From: Glandiceps talaboti
Taxonomy: Eukaryota; Hemichordata; Enteropneusta; Spengelidae
DNA: 64,000 nucleotides
Assembly (NCBI RefSeq): GCF_964340395.1
Contig: NC_135551.1
Coordinates: 10,641,879-10,705,878, forward strand
Reading direction: 5' to 3'
The notes beneath the pieces are model-generated. The model made no database searches. It was given only the letters and a program-made list of their open reading frames with translations, and had not been told where the DNA came from. The number at the start of each line of letters is the position of its first letter. The stretch's first letter is position 1. Shown one piece after another: positions 52,901 to 64,000 of the stretch. A program made the position numbers and the translations under genes.

Positions 52901-55119
52901 ATGACCAGTATCAACAAGACTCAACTCAAATCATTCAAGTCACACTGCATGCAGATACTGTTGAAAGGATACGTGTCGGCAGTTCACATTCAGGCATCAG
53001 TGATAAAGATAATATTTTGTGTAAAACTTCAGTTAACCCAAACAAACATAGTGGAGTTAGGAATCATGGTACATGTATGGCATTGAGAAACAAAAAGTCA
53101 TTTGGACAGCCAGAGATTGGTAAAGATTCTCCTTCAAGTAGTGATTTGGAGAAACGCAATATCAGCACAAGTAAAAGACCATTTGTATGTAAAGAGTGTG
53201 GTAAAGGATTCTACCAAAATAGTGATCTGAACAGTCATGTTAGCTTCCATAAACTTGAAAAGTCATATGTCCCCAAACAGTATGGTAAAGAATCTAATCA
53301 AAATGATAAAGGAGAGGCACACTTCAGAAACCACAAAAATGAAAGACCATTTGTATGTACGGAGTGTGGTAAAGGGTTTAATAGCCATAGCAACTTAAAG
53401 GTACATAGAAGTATCCATACAAATGAAAGACCACATTCATGTAAAGAATGTGGTAAAGCATTTATGCAAAATGGCACACTGAAGGCACACATGAGGATAC
53501 ATGCAAAGGAAAGACCATTTGTGTGTAGGGAGTGTGGGAAAGGGTTTAATAGCAATGCCAATTTAACGATACATACAAGAATCCATACAAATGAAAGACC
53601 ATTTGTATGTAAAGAGTGTGGTAAAGGGTTTAATAGCAAAGAACATTTAAAGGTACACCGAAGAATCCATACAAATGAAAGACCATTTGTATGTGAGGAA
53701 TGTGGTAAAGGGTTTAATAGCAATGAACATCTAAAGATACACAGAAGAATCCACACAAATGAAAGACCATGTGTATGTGAGGAGTGTGGTAAAGGGTTTA
53801 ATAGCAATGTCAATTTAACGAGACATAGAAGAATCCATACAAATGAACGACCATGTGTATGTAAGGAGTGTGGTAAAGGGTTTAATGGCAGTAGCCATTT
53901 AAAGAGACATAGAAGAATCCATACAAATGAACGACCATTTGTATGTAAAGAATGTGATAAAGCATTTACTCAAAGCAGCACCCTGAAGGCACACATACGG
54001 ACACATGCAAATGAAAGACAATTTGTATGTAATGAGTGTGGTAAAGGGTTTAATAGCAATGGTAATTTAACGACACATAGAAAAATCCATACAAATGAAA
54101 GACCATTTGTATGTAATGAGTGTGGTAAAGGGTTTAGAAGTCGTGGCAATTTAGAGATACATAGAAGAATCCATAAGAATGATAGACCATTTGTATGTAA
54201 GGAGTGTGGTAAAGGGTTTGGTAGAAGTGGCACTCTAAAATTACACATGCCAGTCCATACAAATGAAAGACCATTTGTATGTAAGGAGTGTGGTAAAGGG
54301 TTTGGCAGAAGTGACACTCTAAAATTACACATGATAATCCATACAAATGAAAGACCATTTGTATGTAAGGAGTGCGGTAAAGGGTTTGGCAGAAGTGACA
54401 CTCTAAAATTACACATGATAATCCATACAAATAAAAGACCATTTGTATGCAAGGAGTGTGGTAAAGGGTTTAATAGCAATGCCAATTTAACGATACATAC
54501 AAGAATCCATACAAATGAAAGACAATTAATAATATGTGAAGAGTGTGGTAAAGGGTTTAGCACGCGTGGCAATTTAAAGATACATAGTAGAATCCATACA
54601 AATGAACGACCATTTGTATGTCATGAATGTGATAAAGCATTTACTCAAAAAAGCGCACTGAAGGCTCACATAAGGACACATGGAAATGAAAGACCATTTG
54701 TATGTAGGGAGTGTGGTAAAGGGTTTAAAAGCAATACCAATTTGACGATACATGGAAGAATCCATACAAATGAAAGACCATTTGTTTGTAAGGAATGTGG
54801 TAAAGGGTTTATTGGCAAGGAACATTTAAAGATACACAGAAGAATCCACACAAATGAAAGACCATTTGTATGTGAGGAGTGTGGTAAAGGGTTTCGTACT
54901 AGTAGCTATTTAACGATACATAGAAGAATCCACAGAAATGAGAGACCATTTGTATGTAAGGAGTGTGGTAAAGGGTTTCATAGCAGTGGTGATTTAATAA
55001 AACATAGAAGAATCCATACAAATGAACGACCATGTGTATGTAAGGAGTGTGGTAAAGGGTTTAATAGCAATACCCATTTAAACAGACATAAAAGAATCCA
55101 TACAAATGAAAGACCATAA
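49944..55119 (+). CDS. C2H2 zinc-finger protein with acidic SUMO-motif repeats
   Basis: Two coding exons, 49944-50236 and 52230-55119, join in phase 2 (donor GATGAA-GTAAGT, acceptor TTTACCTATAG) into 1060 aa. Exon 1 encodes about 97 residues (MASPMPIGVHVRQIDLDVAY then HLIKIHRQCCEECF). They match no KRAB, SCAN or BTB domain I know. Exon 2 begins with ten tandem repeats of 24 residues (type RCVKTETIDEQYEQDSEEM), then a basic linker, one finger, one decayed finger lacking its cysteines (YVPKQYGKE) and 21 more C2H2 fingers with CxxC-x12-H-x3-H spacing. The linker is almost always TNERP, where most animal arrays have TGEKP. The protein would be nuclear and bind DNA, target unknown. The array stops right after a linker, and finger debris follows the stop. 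Upstream Mets near 52108 lie in the intron. Confidence 0.9.
50360..51182. mobile_element. ~820-bp inverted-repeat element in the zinc-finger gene intron
   Basis: The left end (GACTCTCACCGCTGGGGGCT, CTGCCTACGTGACCTCCCCA) is matched inverted at 51141-51182 (TCTCACCACTGGGGGGCTCT, GCCTACAAGACCTCCCCA). Inside lies a second hairpin (GTGTGAAGCTATCAT at about 50427, inverted at 50492-50507). The dispersed repeat at 50715-50840 also lies inside it. No ORF. Confidence 0.6.
50715..50840. repeat. Dispersed repeat, copy 2 (first copy at 11588-11720)
   Basis: It shares GCAATGCATCCT, CAGTATATAGGATGCGCATG and CGTACTAGTCATTGAG with the copy in the transporter intron, in the same order and orientation. Confidence 0.6.
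51258..51675. mobile_element. Mutator-like MITE, copy 2
   Basis: The ends share GTTTGTTGTGATTTTGAGGG and its inverse, and the interior (GCTCCGTAATTAATGTTG, AGGAAATGTC) matches the copy at 33565-34050. AGCATGGAAG flanks both sides (51248-51257 and 51676-51685), a duplication of 9-10 bp as expected for MULEs. The left end is shorter and the arms more diverged than in copy 1, so this is an older insertion. Confidence 0.75.
52230..52925 (+). repeat. Ten 72-bp coding repeats
   Basis: An in-frame minisatellite in the zinc-finger exon, ten units of 72 bp (24 codons). Each unit runs from an Arg-Cys/Ser-Val start through ETIDE or ETTDD to DSEEM/V-TTG. Units 7 and 8 are nearly identical, a sign of recent local duplication. 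Confidence 0.95.
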
Positions 55120-55640
55120 GTATGTAAAGAAGATAGAGCAGTATACTGAAGACACATATAGGGATACATGCAAATGAAAAGCCTTTTGTATGTAATTAAT
55201 GTGGCATGCGCAAGAGGTTTAATTCTGAAGGGCCACATAAGAATCCATAGAAACGAAAGACCATTTGTGCAAAGAGTGTGGGAAAGGGTTCAAACAAAGT
55301 ATCTCTGAACACATGTATTAAAACACACAGATGAAAGCACTCTCATGTGTAAAAAAAAAACACATGGTGTAAAGGTCTTTAGTATATTGGCAGTCTAATA
55401 GAATGTAAAGAGAAGCTAGAAACATAGAATATGTTGTATGTAGATTGTTGCAAAAGGTTTAAACAAAGTTACTGCTCAAAGGCACTTATCAGAAACCATA
55501 CTATTAGTACATGTTTTTAAAAGAAAAGGTTTCACCAATGCAGCACACTGAATATTCTTTACATACTTATGGTCTTACCTACATTCAACAGAAAATAATC
55601 AAATGTCATATGTTTGTGGCAAGGTTTTCACAATAAAGAG
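55120..55640 (+). pseudogene. Eroded zinc-finger tail beyond the stop codon
   Basis: After the TAA at 55117-55119 the finger-like sequence continues in broken frames. GAAAGACCATTTGTGCAAAG then GAGTGTGGGAAAGGGTT at about 55253-55288 and ATAAGAATCCATAGAAACGA before it are recognisable, with later traces near 55440 and 55600. The ancestral array was therefore longer by several fingers, and the present stop is secondary. Confidence 0.7.
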
Positions 55641-55907
55641 AGCAACATAAGAAGACATGTGCTAAGCTAGCCATATAAGCTTAAGATGATAAACATTTTA
55701 TTTTATTTTATTTCCCATGGTTCTCAGAAACCATGGTAGTGTTCTCCCTTATAATGAGGCATATACGTAACACATGTTAAATTTTGGCATAAAAATATGA
55801 ATACTTAAAGTCACTTAGTAGCCCTATTAACATGTTGTGGACAATTTTCAAGATTTTGTAAGTTTTTCAAGACATTAATGACTCATTTTCTGGACAATCT
55901 TGTAACA

Positions 55908-55913
55908 AATAAA
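55908..55913 (+). terminator. Polyadenylation signal AATAAA, zinc-finger gene
   Basis: A clear AATAAA about 790 bases after the stop codon. Confidence 0.45.
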
Positions 55914-55919
55914 TTCATG

Positions 55920-56799
55920 TATAATGATTACCATAATTAGCATATTTTACGTTTTATGGCAATTGTTATTTGTATTTCAAAGATTTGCTTGTAAGAATTG
56001 TAATTTGATGTACAAGTTTAATTGTCTAAATGGTGAATTTGAAAGACTAATCAACATTTTTTGTTATTTTTTTACACGATTTCTCTGTGATAACATTGAC
56101 TTTCTTGGTACAAAACTTGTTAACAAGAATATGTTTTCAGTGGAGGAATGAGTGGAATGAATGAAAGTGGACTTCTTTTTAGTCTTTTCATAAAACGTCA
56201 CTTGAAAATATTTCACCTTTGTAGAGTAATTTTATGGTACTGAATCCAAAAAACACGCAAAGTGAAATGATGAGATATTACCTGTTACATTTGCATACAT
56301 GTACATTTGAATAAATTTGACTGAAATTGTACATAAAAAGAAACGTCTTTGAGTACTAAATGACATTATAGTATGCATACATTTAGTAATACACAAATAC
56401 CTTGCGAGATTTTTTTCTATGGTCATTTAAAGCACATAAGAATTCATCTTTTTTAGAAATTTGTAAACTTCCCCGCCAGGAATTAAGGAAACTATGAGCG
56501 AAAAGCAACCAATATTTTTGGTGATGAAGTATGCTTCATCAAATTGCCGTAAGATCAGTATTCCTACAAGTAATTCATAAATTGACTTTACTGGCATTAA
56601 AGAAGAGATGTCAATTGAGGTTTACGCTATTACAGTATCTAAAATGATGGATTTAGTGAAAGTTACATGTATTTGGAATTAAAAATACACCAAACTTAAC
56701 GTTTTTATTTGAATATGCAAAATTCAAATATATTTTGGTACATCATACCACACAACAGGAAACCTTGTCTGTGATCTTGACTAGTCAACATGTGGTTAA
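55920..56799. other. Spacer, no feature seen
   Basis: AT-rich sequence downstream of the zinc-finger gene. No exon or repeat could be supported. Confidence 0.5.
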
Positions 56800-57236
56800 C
56801 GACCAATTTGGCCCATCGCCAACTCTGCCTGCCCCCTGCCAACACGGCCCACCAACTTGGCCTGTACCAGTATGCAACCTAAATTTATTTCCATTTTCCC
56901 CAGATGCAATTACAGTATATTCCGGTATAGAATATATCAGCCTTGAAACCAGTTGATTCCGTATTTTATGCAAAACATACAAAAACACCTCCTACCTTAA
57001 ATGACACTGGCATTACCGTTAATGATGGTGGAATAATTATTCTCTATAATGTTGTCTGTCATGTCTTCTGTATCTGTGTATTCAGAATACGTGGGCACAT
57101 ACATGATATATAACAACAAAGTAGAAACTGTACCCCCATCAACGAACTCTATGGTGGGCCGAGTTGGTATCACTGAATGGGCCGAGTTGGCACAGTACGC
57201 CGAGTTAATCATATGGCCATGGGCCGAGTTGGACCT
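56800..57236. mobile_element. Element with arrayed inverted ends (CCAACTCGGCC)
   Basis: The left block 56803-56864 contains CCAATTTGGCCCATCGCCAA, CCAACACGGCCCACC and AACTTGGCC. The right block 57152-57233 has the inverse, GGGCCGAGTTGG, four times with spacers. The ends are thus inverted arrays of a 12-bp word, the same architecture as the element at 7993-8543 with a different word. No transposase is present. Confidence 0.55.
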
Positions 57237-57639
57237 AATACGTCTACGAATGGTTTCATTCATTTCCAGTTCTACCAGAGAATTTTACATTGAAACCCAC
57301 CCCTCACAGTCGGAAGATGTGTTGCACCTGAATGTCACAAAACCAAGCTTGATTAATTGCATTTTATATCTGACCACTATAGGTAATGTTTTGAAGTGGC
57401 ATTTCGACTCTTGAGTCGTGTCAGAATCGTTGCAAAATGAGTACATTACTTAATTATCAAAATGTCATTGTATCACGATTTCTTTTTATCAAATTATCTT
57501 TCATTATTTAGTTGTTTGTATACTGTTCACTAGCGTTTGACCAAAAAACCCTACAAAATTTGTATAATCTTGGTTCAACAATTTTTCAAGATAATAATAA
57601 TTTAGTGTGCAAAAAGGTATATCAGAATACTAAACTATC

Positions 57640-57898
57640 TATCATTGAAAATATATTCATGGTTGCACATATTCATGACTCCTAAATACCCATTCGCTTC
57701 TGTGTAAAATATCTTATGAATATTCATTGTGCAATTCTGCAGACTCCCATGATGCAAAGACCCATAGCAAAGATATCCTATAAAGGCACAAGATCATCCC
57801 GATGCTTTTTCTGAAATCACAAGTAATATGTAGGTGACATCAAAACAGAAGAATCTCCAGAACCCAAATGTGTCTATTTCCTGGAGTGGTGTTCCCCT
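57640..57898. repeat. Relative of the TTAA-flanked element, one end
   Basis: The right end reads CTCCAGAACCCAAATGTGTC then CCTGGAGTGGTGTTCCCC and abuts TTAA (57899-57902). It matches the ends of the element at 59711-60166, and the internal TATTCATGACTCCTAA also matches. The left end was not found. Confidence 0.5.
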
Positions 57899-58316
57899 TT
57901 AAAGGCATCAATAACATATACATCATTAGATAGACTCTGTACTGCGGTTTTCAACCAATTTTTTTATTTCTAAAATATGAGAAACTATGAGTCTTTTTTA
58001 GCTTAGTCTTGGGAAAAAATAGCATAATATGGACTTGAAAATAAATGCTAAAGAAATATATATACTTTCTTAAATAATTCATTATTATGTACATAAAGTA
58101 GGAATAAATTTTCCTTGTCATCACAACCGTTTGAAGGAAGACTTCACCTGGTACTAAAGACATACCGGGTATATTATTGAAATTATATGGAAGACAAAGA
58201 TGTGACAATGAGTTGGTTCTATCAACAAATGACTCATAGCTGCTTGTCTAAGGTCTATCATATAAGACACTGTATAACACAGTTGGTCTTACACAGCTAT
58301 ATTTTCTAAGCCTTAC

Positions 58317-58703
58317 AGCTAAAAAGATGTAGGCTTGGTGTTTAACTCATGTGACATGACATGTAATCAGACAACTTCTAATGCTAAAGAAACAACTACA
58401 TAGGTGCCATGCACAGTGGGGATGTAGAAGTAGTCAAGTTGAAATGTTGATTCTCAGTTAGAAAATAAACAATTGCATCCATTAAAACCATCAAGTCCAT
58501 GTGTAATGTTTTAATTAGAAGCCTGTTTTTACTGCACTGTGAAAGAATAGCAATGTTTATCAGTGTTCAATGTGATTGGGCAAAGGATCCTGCTGTGTTT
58601 ATTGTGTCTCTGTTATTGTTAGTCTAGAGTTGAAATGTGTCTATCTTTGTGTCAAAAACGTAATGTCCCATGAGTGAAACACCAAGCCTATGTCATTTTA
58701 GCT
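58317..58703. mobile_element. 387-bp inverted-repeat element (AGCTAAAA ends)
   Basis: Arms AGCTAAAAAGATGTAGGCTT through GGTGTTTAACTCATG (from 58317) and the inverted AGCTAAAATGACATAGGCTT through GGTGTTTCACTCATG (ending 58703) match over about 41 bp with few mismatches. There is no ORF. Confidence 0.75.
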
Positions 58704-59706
58704 ATAAAACTAATGGAATGTGAAATCAGTAACTTGCAAGTGTAAATAACTTCTGACTATATGCTTTGTTTGTATATTCTCGTTTTCCAATGATATGTCA
58801 TATATTGTACATTTTTTAACGTTTATATACATTTTGACCAACAATGGTTATCAACTTGACACATGGTAGATCAAATGATTTACAAAGATAATCAAGCAGT
58901 TCAAAGTCGACCAAGACAGATTGAAAGCTCAATGCTTAAAACTCTGAACTGCTTGTGCATTATAATCTTTGAAAATCACTTCATCCATTATGTATATTTT
59001 ATATATTTATCACAACGTTTGTACATTAAGTATATTCTAAATTCTAATGATTTGTACCTAGTATTTAATACTGTTTGTATGATTTTCGCTGGAGGCCATT
59101 AGTACTGTATAAATAACACATTTATTACATGTATTACATATGTACCAGACACTACTTTTACTGGTGCGTTAATACTACTGGTAGTGATATTTGCACTGCA
59201 GTGCAATACTAGAAACATTACTGCATATCCGCATGCAAATGATATGAAAATGCGGACATGATCGTTTGTTCTACACAAAAGCGAATGATAGCATAGTGTC
59301 ATTTTTATTATGGATATGTGTTGTTTTGGGTAAACATATGTAATAATAACGGAACCCTAAGCCACATGTGTGCCAGTGTGCATACTCAAGGGTATTTGCA
59401 CTCTTGCTTGCAGTATTTTCAGCTGCACTTTCACTTGCAATGCTCGTGAAAGTACTGCTGCATATAACACAGCAAGCACTCATGCAAATACACTTGCGTT
59501 GTGGGGTTCTGACATATAACACTTGATTACATTGTAATTTGTACGTTAATAATAATTGGTTTGTTGGGAAATGTAAACTTACACATAAGACTATACTTCT
59601 GAAATAATATCGGTATACATGTACATTTGTATATGGTAACAGTAAACTTCGTTTCAAATTCTGTATGTGTACCAAGCTTTGACTTGTTAAAATAAATATA
59701 AGTTAA
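58704..59706. other. Spacer, no feature seen
   Basis: Between two small inverted-repeat elements. Around 58890-58980 an imperfect hairpin (CAAGCAGTTCA and TGAACTGCTTG) is visible; nothing else. Confidence 0.4.
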
Positions 59707-59710
59707 TTAA

Positions 59711-59823
59711 AGGAAAATGCCTACCTAGGAAATCAAGGTATTTTTATAAACTGAGTTCTGGAGAGTCATTTATGATTTCACATCATATGAATTTTGCACA
59801 ATTAACAAGAAACACCAAACTGA

Positions 59824-59887
<64 letters not shown>

Positions 59888-60166
59888 CAGTGAATATTCA
59901 TATATTCATGATTCCTAATAGCTTATTATTAGTACCTTTATATAAAGTCATGAATATTTAGACTGTGTTCATCTGATACATATTCATGTCTGCAAAATCC
60001 CATGAGGCAACAGTGGACCACTGCTAGCACAATGAGGATGAAATAGAATTTCAATTTGGTGTTCTTGGCAATTGTGTGAAATTTATTTGATGTGAAATCA
60101 TGAAATGGCTCTCCAGAACCCAAAGTTTTATGAAAAGATCTTAATTACCTGGAGTGTTGTTTCCCA
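59711..60166. mobile_element. 456-bp MITE flanked by TTAA (piggyBac/Kolobok-type)
   Basis: TTAA flanks both sides (59707-59710 and 60167-60170). Inverted arms of about 125 bp share GTTCTGGAGAG and CATTT, GATTTCACATCA, AATTTTGCACAATT-like words and AACACCAAA. A (TA)n microsatellite lies inside at 59827-59882. The TTAA target is typical of piggyBac and Kolobok elements; the ends alone do not decide which. Confidence 0.7.
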
Positions 60167-60557
60167 TTAAATCCTAGTACTGACAATTAAACAGAATAAT
60201 GTGGAGAATAGATGACCAGTGCTACAGGTCACGATGTAAAAACCGTGACTTGAAAACGAAGACAGATTGTTGTACAATGCAGTTGATAAGCCAACCAACA
60301 GAAATCTACTTTACAGTACACATACACATACATGTACACATACATGTACATGTATACTTTTACAGCTTGCATACATCTGTTGACTTGCTCTATGAAACAT
60401 CTGCTTTGCCAAATGCCTGTGATCATCAGAATTTGCAGTTTGTTTTGCAAATTTATAGTTGGCTGTGTCAGCCATAAGATGTGACTTTCACAAGTATGTG
60501 ACATTAACAACTTATATTTACAAAAACATTACTTTTTAAAAATTCAAAATGGATTGT

Positions 60558-60830
60558 CAGGGGTGAGCAAATCATTTTGTGAACTGGTGGTCCCTGGACA
60601 AGTAAAATCCAGTGGTCCTGCTGAAAGAATTAGTGTTCCAAGGTCCCGCTAATGTGAAACATTAAATCTTACCTATGAATCTGTATATTCAGACGACTTT
60701 TTTACATAGTTATTAACAGTAAGGTACTGGTCCAACAGACCAGACAAGGTAAAATTTGTGTGGTCAGCCCAAAAAAATTGCTAGTCTCGGACCCAGAACC
60801 AGTGGATTTGTTCACCCCTGATTGTGTTTA
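60558..60830. mobile_element. 273-bp hAT-like MITE
   Basis: The ends CAGGGGTGAGCAAATC and, inverted, CAGGGGTGAACAAATC are short inverted repeats of the hAT type (CAGGGGTG-). ATTGT directly flanks both sides, shorter than the 8 bp expected for hAT, so the duplication is degraded or chance. The interior repeats CAGTGG-TCC/CTGGTC words. Confidence 0.65.
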
Positions 60831-61223
60831 TCAAAATAATGATATCACAGCATTCCAGAATATTGGAAATGGATAGACTATACATCTGTAACTCTGTATG
60901 ATAGCATTTTATACAAAAACCTTTAGTCCAGGGCACAGAGACTACTAAACACTGTATCTCGACTACCAAATTAGCAGTAGTCCAGGACACACAGACTATT
61001 AAACATTGTATCTAGACTACTGAATTTATACGGTTGAAGTTTGTTAGACCAATGGAAATCAATAGACAATTGCATCTGTAACAGTTCAATCAAGGTTAAT
61101 CTGACTGCCAAGCTTGGAAGTTAAATTTGAGCCCTTCATCTTGCATACACAGTGATATGCACTAATGCTTTAAAATCCAAGGCACTGCTGGTATTCTTGT
61201 CATCATAGACACAGGGTGATAAT

Positions 61224-63809
<2,586 letters not shown>

Positions 63810-64000
63810 CTGTTTAGTTCAAAAAGAAATAAAGATACAATTTTAATTTTCATATCTAAATTTTAATGAGTAATTATACCATGCACAAGCCATTAAGAAT
63901 AAAAAGTATAAATTATTTAGGTCATTGGCTCATTCTCAGATGAAGATGGCTGTAAGTCGTTGAAATATTAGAAAACTCTGATATTTTGTTGCACTGTTTA

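Noticed and set aside
52220-54851. Long minus-strand ORFs opposite the zinc-finger exon
   Set aside because: They are antisense shadows of the regular 72-bp and 84-bp coding repeats; the plus strand gives canonical C2H2 fingers.

Overview
This window is eukaryotic, from an animal. It is AT-rich, with short spliced exons, GT-AG introns (one apparent GC-AG), many microsatellites and dense transposon debris. The mobile elements include CR1/L2-type and L1/Tx1-type LINEs, a tyrosine-recombinase retrotransposon fossil with split direct repeats, tandem-cored Helentron-like elements and many short inverted-repeat elements. Together with the gene families this suggests a marine invertebrate, perhaps of hemichordate or amphioxus type. 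The species cannot be fixed from the sequence alone.

Layout. 44-577: the first and last coding exons of a cathepsin L gene with nothing between them, a relic of a copy next to the intact gene. 1731-13220 (minus): a four-exon monocarboxylate-transporter-like (SLC16) gene whose introns are full of LINE pieces, a tandem-cored element, a foldback element with arrayed ends and a 1.8 kb inverted-repeat element. 14162-15460: another inverted-repeat element. 17753-24580 (plus): an intact eight-coding-exon cathepsin L gene (332 aa) whose catalytic cysteine lies on a 33-nt exon. 26871-32613 (minus): a four-exon ENPP4/5-like ecto-nucleotide pyrophosphatase/phosphodiesterase (490 aa). A second, related ENPP gene enters from the right edge (61224-63809, minus), so ENPP is locally duplicated. 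32877-35460: a nest of palindromic transposons. 36983-44490 (plus): an acidic ORF and then a G2E3-like HECT-domain gene, possibly decaying. 45732-46550 (minus): two exons in phase from an unrecognised gene. 46530-49699: a broken DIRS/Ngaro-type fossil carrying a LINE insertion. 49944-55119 (plus): a two-exon C2H2 zinc-finger gene (1060 aa) with a novel N-terminal exon, ten 24-residue acidic repeats carrying SUMO-type VKxE motifs, and 22 intact fingers. 56800-63000: mostly small inverted-repeat elements and a LINE remnant in and near the last intron of the second ENPP gene.

The genes do not form a pathway. They are independent animal genes: a lysosomal protease, a membrane transporter, cell-surface phosphodiesterases, a ubiquitin ligase and a transcription-factor-like protein. 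The most informative signals are how mobile elements have shaped them: an ENPP intron that is almost entirely one element, with the element's end supplying part of the splice-acceptor tract; a cathepsin relic cut down to its outer exons; and zinc-finger tail debris beyond the present stop codon. All exon models were built by hand from splice consensus, reading phase and family knowledge, with no transcript data.
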